From: a virus
DNA: 36,110 nucleotides
IMG/VR virus record: IMGVR_UViG_3300042346_000588
Location: 1 to 36,110 of that record
Reading direction: 5' to 3' (one strand)
The notes beneath the pieces were generated by a model that searched no databases, was not told the origin of the DNA, and was given only the letters and a program-made list of their open reading frames with translations. Numbering within the stretch: position 1 is the stretch's first letter; every line of letters starts with the position of its first letter. The position numbers were made by a program, and so were the translations under genes. This document shows positions 21,061-28,699 of the stretch, one piece after another.

Positions 21061-24000
21061 TTAAGCGAGTGCGCGCTGCGGCAGCTTGGGTTCGATTTTT
21101 TCGACGGCGGTTTTGATTGACTCCACGAAGCCTTTGATCGTTTCGAGGATGCCGCTCGTTCCGCTCTTGGCGGAGATGTCGAGTTCGATGCCTTCCTTTA
21201 GCGACTGGCGGATGGCGGCGATGGAGGTGTCGGCGTTGAGGTTTAGGGTCAGGTCGGTGCCGATTGCGGCGATGGCAGCCTGTGCGGCGGTCGTGTCGGC
21301 GGATGTTGGAAGGGTGATCTCCTGACCAATACTTGCAATGGATTGCTCTGCCGAAGTGGTGTCGGCGTTAATTGTGGCCGTCTGAGCGCTGCCAAGGGTG
21401 GCGACTTGAGACTGTGCCTCTGCGCTGTCTGCGCTGATGGTGGCAGTCTGCGAGGCTCCGAGGCTGGCGACTTGCGTCTGTGCCTCGGTCGTATCGGCAT
21501 TGATAGATACTGTCTGAGCATTTCCAAGGCTGGCAACCTGTGTTCCTGCGGCAGCGGTATCGGCAGAGAGTGTAAATGTCTGGGGTCCGCCGAGGCTGGC
21601 CACTTGCGTCTGAGCATCAGTCGTGTCGGCGGAGAGTGTGAATGTCTGGGGGCCGCCGAGGCCGGCCACCTGAGACTGTGCGCTGGTCGTGTCGGCGGAG
21701 AGGGTCACTGTCTGCGGGTTGGCGAGAGAGGCGACATCCGTTTGCGCGGTGGAGGTGTCGGCGTTGACGCCAAGCTCTACGGGCGTGGCGAAGGCGCTGT
21801 TGACGGTGCTGTAGACATCGTTGGCCGCTTGCGAGCCGCTCATGCTCAGCGTGATCGGGTTTGAAAAGTTCGCTTCAGCCGCGCTGCGCACGTCTTGGAT
21901 GGTGCGGTCGCCGTCGAGGTTCAGCGGTATAGGCCCGGCAAAGTTGCTCTCTGCCGAAGTGCGCACGGCGGCAATGCTCTGGTCGCCTGTGAGGTTGAGG
22001 GAGAGCGGGGTTGCGAAGGTGGTGTTCGCGGAGTCGTAGAGGCTCGTGATCGAGGCCATTGCGGCTGTCGAGTCCACATTGGCAGTGACACTTACGCTCT
22101 TGCCGTTTTTCTCCATGAGCGTGTCGAGCACGTTGTTCAACAGGCTCACGTCCTCGAGGCCAAAGGATTCGGCAGCGATTTTAGCCGTCTTTGTGTCTGG
22201 CACCCCATTGATCTGGTTGCTCAGTTCAGTGAGGTTCTCGAATCCGTATTTTTCAAGAATGAGCTTTGTTTGTGTCGTGCCGCCAAAGCGCTGAAGGTTT
22301 CCAAGCGCCGTATCGAGGTCTTCCTCGCCTGTGATCTCCATCGCTGCTGTGACCGATTTTTGATTTGGGATTCCGTTGATTTTATTTGAAAGCTCTTCAA
22401 GCGAAGAGACCCCCGTGGCGTCAAACGCGGCCGTGACATTTTTACTCTCGCACGCATCGAGCACGTTGCGGGCGTCTACCAGGTTGTCCGTGCCGGTTAC
22501 CTCGAGCGAGACAGCGATGGTCTTCTCGTTCGGAGTGGCGTCGAGACTGGCGAGAAGATCCCTCCAAGGTTTGTCGCTCACGGTCGTGGTGACAGAGATA
22601 TTCACCACCTTGCCAGCAATGCCATCGGCTGCGGCCTTGGCATTCAGCATTGCTTGCGCGAATGCCTTGGCTTCTGGCTCTCCCATGCCGGCGTCGATGG
22701 CTTTTTTGAGTTCGGCGTTGAATTCCTTCTGGCTTTCCAGCGATGCCGCAAGCTCGGTGTTCCCGCTGGCTTTGGCTTGATTGATTTGAAGATCAAAGTC
22801 CAGTCCTGCTTGGAGAAACTCTTTGCGGGCGGATTCTTTTGCGTTGATCTCGTCTTGCTTGGTGGCGATTTGGGCGGCTTTCTCTGCGTGCTTTCCGTAG
22901 GTGTCTTCTATGGTCTTCGCAAACTGTTTTTGGATGTCCAGCTGTTCATTGATGCCGCCAAGAGACTGCTTTTGCTCATCCGTTTTACCCACGAGCGATT
23001 CGCCCAGCGTGAGGTTGCTGGTAAGGAGTTCTTTGTTGCCTGTGACTTCATCGTTGATGCCTCCCCAGGCGGAAGCCACGGAATCCAACTGCGGGACGAA
23101 ATCAGAGTTGAGAGAAAAAGATGACGCAATGCTTTCCCCGGTGGCGCTGGCTTGCGTGCCGAGTGCGCCGACTTTGCCGGTGGCGGCATCGGAGGCTGTG
23201 CCTACTTCACCGATTTTGCCTGAGGCATCTCCTGCGGCATCTCCTGCGTTGGCGATGCCTTGGGCTGCGGAGTCTTGGCTTTCACGCAAATCCTTGCCAC
23301 GGCCAACAAGGGTTTCCATGACATATCCAAACGGCGTAAATTTAGTAAACGCATCGGCCATCATTTGGTTAAAGCCGTCAAGTGATGTTGTGACTCCGCG
23401 ATACGCCGTGCCAAGGATGCCTGTGTCGTTTGCTGCCTTGGTATTGGCCGCCCCAAGATCGCCAATCATGGCGATAGCCCCACGCGTTGCGTCTGTGAGG
23501 TCTGTCAGAATTGGAGTCAGGTATTGCCCAACGCGCTCACCTAAGCCTGCGGCATCTACTTTTCCCATGCTATCGCCCAAGTCATCCACCGCCGGAATAA
23601 CTTCGCTCAGCACGCCTGCCGCAAACGCGGCCATCTTCCCTTTCACAGCGTCAATGGTCTCGCCTGCTGCGTCAAAGGTAGCTGCGTTCTCATCCATGAC
23701 CTGTTCCATGGAACCGACTTTCTCCCTGGCATCGTCAAGCGCAGGGGAGAAATCATTGAGGAGCGGCAGGAGCTTGCCGCCGAGCTTGTCGCCAAAGACA
23801 TCCGAGGAAGCTGCAGCGCGCTGCGTGGGGTCATCGATTGCCGCGATCTTATCGGCGAAAATCTGCATCTGCTCGGTGGGAGTCTTGCCCTGAAGCTCGG
23901 CAAGCGAAATGCCGAGACGGTTCATGGTGGCCACCTGCTTGTCGCCGCCGTTCGTCGCATCCTGCATGAAGTTTTGCAGTTTATTTATGGCGGTGCCGAC

Positions 24001-24525
24001 CGTCTCAGCACCGAGGCCGGAATTTTTGAATGCTGTTTCAAGGACCAGCAACTTGCCGGCCGATTCTCCTGTGCGTGCGCTGAGTTCGCTCAGGCGTCCG
24101 CCAAGATCAAGCGCATCGCCAAATCCCTGAACCACGGACTGCGCGGCGGTAAATGCCAGGTCAACGGCTTTGTTGAATCCGGCGGCGGCGATGTTGCCGA
24201 GGGAGACTGCCCCGGCAATTTTATTGAAAGACGTATCGAAGAAACCACCCATGCCGGTTGTCTTCTCGCCGACATCCTGCAAATCACGGGTAAGTCGCTC
24301 GATTTTGGGTGATGCGTCGGCAGCTTCACCACCCATGGCTTTGAGCTTCTGCTCGAGACCTTCCACCTGCCCGATGCGCCTCATAGTCTTTTCCAACTCG
24401 CCCATGGAAAGGTCGCCGCTCTTGACCTTGGCTTCCATGTTGGAAAGTTCGGCCTGCACCGTCTTAAGCGTGGCTTCCAGTCCGGCGTCGGATGCGCCGA
24501 TTTTTACTTCGAGGGTGTCGCTCAT
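21061..24525 (-). CDS. Tail tape measure protein (1154 aa)
   Basis: The longest gene, placed after the G/GT chaperones as in lambda-like phages. The N-terminus SDTLEVKIGASDAGLEATLK and heptad-rich segments are typical; an internal hydrophobic stretch (GAVSLGNIAAAGFNKAVDLA) fits the membrane-active part. The C-terminal third holds nine consecutive 22-residue repeats (SADTTxAQTQVASLGxPQT). The start at 24525 is set by the ATGA overlap with the upstream gene; the frame stays open to 24891 only as an out-of-frame reading of that gene. By the usual 0.15 nm per residue the tail would be about 170 nm long. Confidence 0.92.
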   Translation of the reverse strand: MSDTLEVKIGASDAGLEATLKTVQAELSNMEAKVKSGDLSMGELEKTMRRIGQVEGLEQKLKAMGGEAADASPKIERLTRDLQDVGEKTTGMGGFFDTSFNKIAGAVSLGNIAAAGFNKAVDLAFTAAQSVVQGFGDALDLGGRLSELSARTGESAGKLLVLETAFKNSGLGAETVGTAINKLQNFMQDATNGGDKQVATMNRLGISLAELQGKTPTEQMQIFADKIAAIDDPTQRAAASSDVFGDKLGGKLLPLLNDFSPALDDAREKVGSMEQVMDENAATFDAAGETIDAVKGKMAAFAAGVLSEVIPAVDDLGDSMGKVDAAGLGERVGQYLTPILTDLTDATRGAIAMIGDLGAANTKAANDTGILGTAYRGVTTSLDGFNQMMADAFTKFTPFGYVMETLVGRGKDLRESQDSAAQGIANAGDAAGDASGKIGEVGTASDAATGKVGALGTQASATGESIASSFSLNSDFVPQLDSVASAWGGINDEVTGNKELLTSNLTLGESLVGKTDEQKQSLGGINEQLDIQKQFAKTIEDTYGKHAEKAAQIATKQDEINAKESARKEFLQAGLDFDLQINQAKASGNTELAASLESQKEFNAELKKAIDAGMGEPEAKAFAQAMLNAKAAADGIAGKVVNISVTTTVSDKPWRDLLASLDATPNEKTIAVSLEVTGTDNLVDARNVLDACESKNVTAAFDATGVSSLEELSNKINGIPNQKSVTAAMEITGEEDLDTALGNLQRFGGTTQTKLILEKYGFENLTELSNQINGVPDTKTAKIAAESFGLEDVSLLNNVLDTLMEKNGKSVSVTANVDSTAAMASITSLYDSANTTFATPLSLNLTGDQSIAAVRTSAESNFAGPIPLNLDGDRTIQDVRSAAEANFSNPITLSMSGSQAANDVYSTVNSAFATPVELGVNADTSTAQTDVASLANPQTVTLSADTTSAQSQVAGLGGPQTFTLSADTTDAQTQVASLGGPQTFTLSADTAAAGTQVASLGNAQTVSINADTTEAQTQVASLGASQTATISADSAEAQSQVATLGSAQTATINADTTSAEQSIASIGQEITLPTSADTTAAQAAIAAIGTDLTLNLNADTSIAAIRQSLKEGIELDISAKSGTSGILETIKGFVESIKTAVEKIEPKLPQRALA
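21190..21783. repeat. Nine 66-bp coding repeats in tape measure gene
   Basis: Nine in-frame 22-codon units, each with an ADT core (for example LSADTTDAQTQVASLG). The units differ at DNA level, so they are older than the fibre repeats. Three related 25-residue units (LNLTGDQSIAAVRTSAESNF type) lie just upstream in the protein. Confidence 0.85.
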
Positions 24526-25193
24526 TTGAGATTCAGGCCGGGGTATTTGGCGGCGATGGTGGAGATATTTTTGAAGACGCCGGCCTTCATGTTTTCGCGG
24601 AAAAACTTCTCGCGGCCGTTCATGGCCTTGCGGATCGCATCGAAGACGCTGGATGAGTAGGTGCGCGAGTTGCTGAGATTGATGGCAAAGTCGCTCCCGT
24701 TGCGTTCTTCCCGAGCCTGTGCGTTCTCTGGGTAGTCGCCGCCGCGCGTGGTTGCGGAAGCGACATAGCTGGGCACAGAAATGTCGAATCCAAGGCGCTC
24801 TGCAATCTGCTTCCAGCTTTTTTTGGAGAGTCCACGCGCTTCTTTGCGGCGTTTGATCGATGCAGAGATTTGAGACAATGCCGCTGCCCATACTCCATCC
24901 GGCAATCGCCAGCCTTTGGGTGTGGGTTTATTCCATCCAGAAGGTGCTGACCAATCGGCGGAGGCTTTGACCAGATACTTATTGGCACCAATAGTCCGCA
25001 CCGGCTTGCTGCGCACGTTTTTTTCGATGCTTTTGACCTGTGCGGCCGCCGTATTTTTTGATGCTGCTTCCAGAATCTTCTGCGTCTCGCTCTTGACGAC
25101 TTCCTCATATGTCACGCCAGCGGTGCGCGCGATCTCATCGAAGGCGCGCATAAGCCCGAGGTTGGCGACAGACATGGAAAGTGATCGGCTCAT
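24522..25193 (-). CDS. Tail-assembly region protein (223 aa)
   Basis: Helical N-terminal half (MRAFDEIARTAGVTYEEVVK), a central basic region with RRKEARGLSKKSWKQIAERL, and a C-terminal segment with RNGSDFAINLSNSRTYSS. Not recognised as a known tail family, though proteins of this size commonly lie between chaperones and tape measure. The start at 25193 overlaps the stop of the T frame (ATGA). Confidence 0.65.
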   Translation of the reverse strand: MSRSLSMSVANLGLMRAFDEIARTAGVTYEEVVKSETQKILEAASKNTAAAQVKSIEKNVRSKPVRTIGANKYLVKASADWSAPSGWNKPTPKGWRLPDGVWAAALSQISASIKRRKEARGLSKKSWKQIAERLGFDISVPSYVASATTRGGDYPENAQAREERNGSDFAINLSNSRTYSSSVFDAIRKAMNGREKFFRENMKAGVFKNISTIAAKYPGLNLK

Positions 25194-25411
25194 AGTTTGG
25201 CAAAGGCGGCTTCTATCTCAGTGATGGAGTCAAAAACGGCGGCGGTGTTGTTGCGCGTCCAGTATTTCTGCTGCCCGTGCGCCCAGCTGTCGGCGTGGAG
25301 TAGCTGGAGGCCGGCGGAAAAGGGAAGCTCCTCGAGGATTTCGCGGAAGCCCCAACCAGTAACTTTTGCGAGTCTGTAAACATACCCGGCGAGCCAGTTG
25401 GGGCCATTTAG
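25190..25411 (-). CDS. T-domain of tail assembly chaperone, made by -1 frameshift (73 codons)
   Basis: This frame (LNGPNWLAGYVYRLAK ... EIEAAFAKL) has no ATG, GTG or TTG near its beginning and continues the preceding gene through a -1 slip at GGGAAAC. The fusion product covers 25818-25190 with 209 residues (136 + 73), equivalent to gpGT of lambda. In that family gpG coats the tape measure and the T domain recruits tail tube subunits. Upstream of the slip site this frame runs inside the G gene and encodes an Arg/His-rich, noncoding-looking sequence, which supports frameshift rather than independent start. Confidence 0.85.
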   Translation of the reverse strand, partial: LNGPNWLAGYVYRLAKVTGWGFREILEELPFSAGLQLLHADSWAHGQQKYWTRNNTAAVFDSITEIEAAFAKL

Positions 25412-25818
25412 TTTCCCGACTCTGTGCCTTCGCTGTGGCTTGTCGCGGCCATGTAGAGGTTGAACGCCTGCTCCATGTCGGTGGCCATGGCGCGCACGGT
25501 GTGCTGGTCGGGAATGTTCTTCTCGATCCACACGTCCACGGCGTCGAGGAAGGCCGAGCGGTCATTCACCACGCCGCGAATCTTCGGGAATGGCTCCGAG
25601 TGAAGGAACATGAAAGCGGCGGCTTTCCAGATATTGTCTTTGTCGGGATCGAAGAATTTGTTGCGCTGCATCCATGAGATCGTGAGCGCGGTGATCGGTC
25701 GCAGGTCACGGCCTGCAACGTGCTTCGGCCCATCGGTGATGCCTTGGATGCGGAGGGCTTCATCGTCGGAGAGGAGGTCGGTGTTTTGGGTGTCTGTGTT
25801 TTGGTTTTTTTGTTTCAT
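25408..25818 (-). CDS. Tail assembly chaperone, G-like (136 aa)
   Basis: A soluble assembly factor for the tail, placed before the tape measure. Polar N-terminus (KQKNQNTDTQNTD), then a conserved-looking domain ALRIQGITDGPKHVAGRDLR with ALTISWMQRN and a C-terminal helical part (EQAFNLYMAATSHSEGT). It ends with SGN at the slippery sequence. Most ribosomes should stop here; a minor fraction should shift to make the GT fusion. The start overlaps the upstream stop (ATGA, 25815-25818). Confidence 0.82.
   Translation of the reverse strand: MKQKNQNTDTQNTDLLSDDEALRIQGITDGPKHVAGRDLRPITALTISWMQRNKFFDPDKDNIWKAAAFMFLHSEPFPKIRGVVNDRSAFLDAVDVWIEKNIPDQHTVRAMATDMEQAFNLYMAATSHSEGTESGN
25411..25417 (-). promoter_or_regulatory. 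Slippery heptamer GGGAAAC for programmed -1 frameshift
   Basis: On the coding strand the zero-frame codons are TCG GGA AAC TAA, so G GGA AAC is in exact X XXY YYZ phase and is followed at once by the stop. Slip by -1 gives GGG AAA CTA AAT and enters the T frame. The lambda G/T site is GGGAAAG. I see no strong downstream stem-loop. Confidence 0.85.
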
Positions 25819-26207
25819 AAAAGTCGGGCGAATTTCTTGCGCGTTTCGTCGTCAGCGTTCTCCGAGAGGAAAAGCTGTTTGCCATTGCGGCGGATCTCGA
25901 CCATGCGCGGCGTGCGCTTGTGCATGTCTATGGCCGTCTCCCGATTGGCAAACGCCGCGCGGATGTAGTTCACAGGGTGCTCTGGGTCGGAGTCTTCAAG
26001 CTCCTTGTGGCCCTTCGTCATCCAGTGGATGACCTTGCTGGCCTTCAGCCCATTTGGGCCGTCCTCCTCGAACCAGTAGCTCGAGCTTTCCTTGCCATCC
26101 TCCCGCGCGATGCGGACGCACGGGGAGTTTTCTTTAAGCGCAAAGCCGAGCGACATGAGGCACGCGGCGGCTTTGATATTCGACGTAAATGTGAAGGTTT
26201 CTTTCAT
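25815..26207 (-). CDS. Tail-region protein of unknown function (130 aa)
   Basis: A small alpha/beta protein: strand KETFTFTSNIKAAACLMSLG, then VRIAREDGKESSSYWFEED, and a C-terminal helical half (YIRAAFANRETAIDMHKR). It lies between the tube-type genes and the chaperones and could be an extra chaperone or regulator. The start at 26207 has an A-rich leader and follows a transcription terminator (26215-26254), so it may be made at lower level than the tube proteins. Confidence 0.65.
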   Translation of the reverse strand: MKETFTFTSNIKAAACLMSLGFALKENSPCVRIAREDGKESSSYWFEEDGPNGLKASKVIHWMTKGHKELEDSDPEHPVNYIRAAFANRETAIDMHKRTPRMVEIRRNGKQLFLSENADDETRKKFARLL

Positions 26208-26212
26208 TTTAT

Positions 26213-26254
26213 TTTTTCAAAAAGGTGACGGCCCCCGTTTTACCGGGGAGCCGT
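26213..26254 (-). terminator. Intrinsic terminator after tube-like gene
   Basis: Transcribed strand: ACGGCTCCCCG (26254-26244), loop, CGGGGGCCGT (26237-26228), then CACCTTTTTG. The stem has one bulged base and is followed by five U. It directly follows the stop of the tube-like gene at 26262. Confidence 0.75.
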
Positions 26255-26261
26255 TTAGGAG

Positions 26262-26636
26262 TTAGGAGGTGGATAAGCTCAGCGCTTGATCATACTGCGT
26301 GGCCGCGATTTGGGTTTTTTGGAAATCGCTCGAGGTCGATGTTTTGGTGACCGAATCAACCAGGATCGTGCCTTCCAGCGGGGAGCCGACTGTATTAGCC
26401 AGGCTGCTCAAAATTCCGCCCACTTCCATGGTCGTGGTGCCGATTCCGCTGATCGAAATGCTGGCTTTTTTGTTGTAGCGGTGGGAGTAAACAAGCTCAC
26501 CGGACTCGTCAAAAACTTCGGCTTTGTCCGCGCTCACGTCGTAGGAGAGCGACTCGAGCAAAAAGCCCACGGCGGTTTCTTCTTCCAGTCCGAATGTGGG
26601 TGAGATTCCTGAGGCAGCGTAAAATTTTGCAGGCAT
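26262..26636 (-). CDS. Tail tube-like protein B (124 aa)
   Basis: A beta-sandwich-type protein with the same plan as its upstream neighbour: a start of PAKFYAASGI, then SGELVYSHRYNKKASISISG, GTTTMEVGGILSSLA, and a closing strand (GTILVDSVTKTSTSSDF). Shared features with protein A are a G-E followed by YNK, a central isG motif, and a VD-V-T/S-xS strand. It is one of two candidate tail tube subunits. A strong terminator follows, as expected for a highly expressed structural protein. Confidence 0.68.
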   Translation of the reverse strand: MPAKFYAASGISPTFGLEEETAVGFLLESLSYDVSADKAEVFDESGELVYSHRYNKKASISISGIGTTTMEVGGILSSLANTVGSPLEGTILVDSVTKTSTSSDFQKTQIAATQYDQALSLSTS

Positions 26637-26645
26637 AATATTCGA

Positions 26646-26957
26646 TTAGTCTTTGGTTGCGGTGATGGAGAATTCGGCGAACCCGTCGATGCTCTTGGAG
26701 GTGGATACCTGATCGACTGTGAAGCTGCCGCTCACGCCAGGCATGGTGGGAAGCGCGGCGCCCACGGTGAGGGTGGAAGGATCGCCGACGGCAGAAATTT
26801 GAACCTCTGTTTTAAATTTGTTGTAACCAACGGCGGCGACTTCGCCGTTTGCGCCTTGGAGTTCCTGCTTGGCGCTGGTCTGTGTTTCCGTCACCGAGGT
26901 GACGATGAACGATCCAGCGTTTCCGCCGGTGATTCCGAATGTATAGGATGCGGGCAT
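26646..26957 (-). CDS. Tail tube-like protein A (103 aa)
   Basis: Starts PASYTFGITGGNAGSFIVTS; contains KQELQGANGEVAAVGYNKFK and GSFTVDQVSTSKSIDGF. Its strand order matches that of protein B, so the two look like a tandem duplication of the tube subunit, or a tube plus a specialised terminal subunit. The ATG at 26957 lies 15 bases after TTTGACA (26973-26979), with no Shine-Dalgarno; longer readings would run into the tail terminator gene. Confidence 0.68.
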   Translation of the reverse strand: MPASYTFGITGGNAGSFIVTSVTETQTSAKQELQGANGEVAAVGYNKFKTEVQISAVGDPSTLTVGAALPTMPGVSGSFTVDQVSTSKSIDGFAEFSITATKD

Positions 26958-26972
26958 ATGGTGTGGGTGGCT

Positions 26973-26979
26973 TGTCAAA
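26973..26979 (-). promoter_or_regulatory. TTTGACA element, 15 nt before ATG at 26957
   Basis: A member of the recurrent TTTGACA set. A second copy (26990-26996) contains the stop codon of the upstream gene. Confidence 0.45.
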
Positions 26980-26991
26980 TGTGGTGGAGTG

Positions 26992-27396
26992 TCAAATCGC
27001 AGTAACCACACCGAGGGTGATGGCAGCGGTGTTGATCCAGCGATCCGACTGGCGGGATTCACTGAGAGAGGAGAGCACGGCGCCGGCCAGAGTCATGCCA
27101 GCGGGAAAGGCGGCTCCGAGCGCGGTGGCGGATATCAGGCAGGAGCGGAGCGAGGAGGAGAGGCCGCTGTGCAGCTCGAGCGAACCTTCCACAAGGCTCG
27201 GCGTAACGAGCACGACCGAGGCTGTGATTTTGTAAAGCGAGAGGCCGATGACCTCCGTAGTGTCCACTCCCACGATGATGACCGGTTGGTCGTTGGGTAT
27301 CTCGTCGCTGCTCTGCCCTGTGTGGATGGCGATGCCGTCGAACTCCGGCAGGGAGCGGAGCCAGGAGGAGATCGCGGTTTCGATTTCGAGGTTCAT
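26992..27396 (-). CDS. Tail terminator/completion-like protein (134 aa)
   Basis: Alpha/beta plan of tail terminator proteins: helix LEIETAISSWLRSLPEF, strands IAIHTGQSSDEIPNDQPVII, a central strand pair (YKITASVVLVTPS), a helix region (LSSSLRSCLISATALG) and a closing strand (TAAITLGVVTAI). In lambda-like phages this gene lies between head-tail connector and tube genes, as here. Assignment rests on position and secondary-structure pattern; no sequence motif is decisive. Confidence 0.65.
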   Translation of the reverse strand: MNLEIETAISSWLRSLPEFDGIAIHTGQSSDEIPNDQPVIIVGVDTTEVIGLSLYKITASVVLVTPSLVEGSLELHSGLSSSLRSCLISATALGAAFPAGMTLAGAVLSSLSESRQSDRWINTAAITLGVVTAI

Positions 27397-27398
27397 GT

Positions 27399-27722
27399 TT
27401 AATGAGCCGATCCCGGCGTGACAGTGCAGGTGATTTCGGCGGGGTTGTTCAGCGCTTCGCCGACTTGGGTGACCATGTAGCTGCGACCGTGGAAGGCGAC
27501 CGGCTCGCCACGGCGGGGCGGGGCGGTGAGGTCGCTGGATTGGAAGCGGACCGTGAACTCGCCGCCTTGGCGGAGTCCGCCGCTCTCAAGGTCGAACGAG
27601 ACGGCCACGGGGGAGACGCAGGCGCGGATCTCTGCCTGCCGGAATTTTACAGGGATGCCGAAGAGTTGGTTGCGGCCGGCGGCGGCAAGGCTCTCGAGGC
27701 GGGATTTTTGTTCAGGCGACAC
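27399..27722 (-). CDS. Head-tail connector / head closure-like protein (107 aa)
   Basis: A small beta-barrel-type protein: strands AEIRACVSPVAVSFDL, LRQGGEFTVRFQSSDL, and a characteristic PRRGEPVAFHGRSYMVTQVG (P..G..v.f.g..y.V..V), common in head-tail joining or head-closure proteins. The start is GTG at 27722, exactly 13 bases after TTTTGACA (27736-27743), and follows the capsid terminator. A four-base-scale gap separates it from the tail terminator gene. Confidence 0.68.
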   Translation of the reverse strand: MSPEQKSRLESLAAAGRNQLFGIPVKFRQAEIRACVSPVAVSFDLESGGLRQGGEFTVRFQSSDLTAPPRRGEPVAFHGRSYMVTQVGEALNNPAEITCTVTPGSAH

Positions 27723-27735
27723 GACACTGGGCGCG

Positions 27736-27743
27736 TGTCAAAA
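27736..27743 (-). promoter_or_regulatory. TTTTGACA element, 13 nt before GTG at 27722
   Basis: It lies just beyond the capsid terminator hairpin. Same spacing and GTG start as at 12265, 29802 and 31857. Confidence 0.5.
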
Positions 27744-27777
27744 GCAAAACGCCCACCGGATAAGGTCCGGCGGGCGT
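27742..27777 (-). terminator. Strong intrinsic terminator after the major capsid gene
   Basis: Transcribed strand: ACGCCCGCCGGA (27777-27766), loop CCTTA, TCCGGTGGGCGT (27760-27749), then TTTGCTTTTG. Twelve-base arms with one mismatch. It separates capsid transcription from the tail genes. Confidence 0.85.
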
Positions 27778-27815
27778 CTGCGGGCTGGCGCGGGGAATCG
27801 CGCTGTTAGGGATTC

Positions 27816-28664
27816 TTAGTCTGGGATGATCATGGCCATGGTGCCATCGACCAATCCTGTGGAGGCGCCAAACATGACTTCAAGCGAGGCGATGAGTGAG
27901 CGGGTGCTCTTGTCGCTGTAGACGTTGTAAGCAATCGTGAGGCCGATCTGATCGAGCGTCACAGAGTCGCTGACCATGTAGTCGTTATCCGCGAGGGCTG
28001 GCACTGCTGCGGCCATCACGAGTGCCTCGGGGCTGCATGCAAAACCTTTGAGGCCTGCTTGACCGCCGAACGCTGTGGCGTAGTGGACTCCGTTCTCGAA
28101 TCCATAGGCTCCATCACCGAGGTTAAGCGATGTTGTGCTGGTCGGGATGAGTTGGCTGTAGATGACGGGCGAAACAACGAGACCCTTGCGTGGGCTCTTG
28201 TGGACGGCTGCCCAGAGTTTGGGAAGGTCGCCAGAAGCGGCATTCACTGCACTCTCAGCGGACTCGACAACAGCGGCGCCGAAGTTGGCGACGGTGACAG
28301 GTGCCGTAGCGAGGTTCCAGATTTTGTCGGCAATAGCGTCAACATTGACCTGGATGAGGCGCTCCAAGCGGTGTGCGCTCTGGAGGTCGCTGTAGCTCAG
28401 GCCGAAAGGCTGATACACGTGATCGAGCACGACGGATGTCTTGCCGATAGTTGTGCCGCCGATGCTGTTGAAGCTGGACGGATTTACCACTGTCGAGGCT
28501 GTCGCGGAAGCGATGGGGACGTGGATGGTGTCTTTTGGCTTCTTGACTTCGGAAGAGAAATCCGAGGCGAAGAGGTTGAGCGCTGCGAGGCGCTTGCTGA
28601 GGACGTTCTTGGTCTGCTGAGCGATGGAGTCAGCAACCAGTGAGCTGTCGAATGTGTTAGGCAT
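27816..28664 (-). CDS. Major capsid protein (282 aa)
   Basis: Assigned from gene order (portal, protease/scaffold, then this) and sequence plan: the start NTFDSSLVADSIAQQTKNVL, a TIHVPIASATASTVV strand as in the E-loop region, QPFGLSYSDLQSAHRLERL, a spine-helix region (VDAIADKIWNLATAPV), and a C-terminal domain with KGLVVSPVIYSQLIPT and VTLDQIGLTIAYNVY. This is consistent with an HK97-fold capsid protein of somewhat small size. The leader (AACCAACACCACC before ATG) has no Shine-Dalgarno sequence although expression must be very high. A strong terminator follows. Confidence 0.85.
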   Translation of the reverse strand: MPNTFDSSLVADSIAQQTKNVLSKRLAALNLFASDFSSEVKKPKDTIHVPIASATASTVVNPSSFNSIGGTTIGKTSVVLDHVYQPFGLSYSDLQSAHRLERLIQVNVDAIADKIWNLATAPVTVANFGAAVVESAESAVNAASGDLPKLWAAVHKSPRKGLVVSPVIYSQLIPTSTTSLNLGDGAYGFENGVHYATAFGGQAGLKGFACSPEALVMAAAVPALADNDYMVSDSVTLDQIGLTIAYNVYSDKSTRSLIASLEVMFGASTGLVDGTMAMIIPD

Positions 28665-28699
28665 GGTGGTGTTGGTTTGTTGGTTGGGTTCTCCTTGGC

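Noticed and set aside
24526-24891. N-terminal extension of the tape measure
   Set aside because: It overlaps the 24522-25193 gene out of frame, is Arg/His-rich, and the ATGA junction at 24522-24525 marks the real start.
25412-25531. Independent start of the T-domain gene at 25531
   Set aside because: The sequence before the slip site is Arg/His-rich out-of-frame translation of the G gene; the slippery heptamer explains the frame better.
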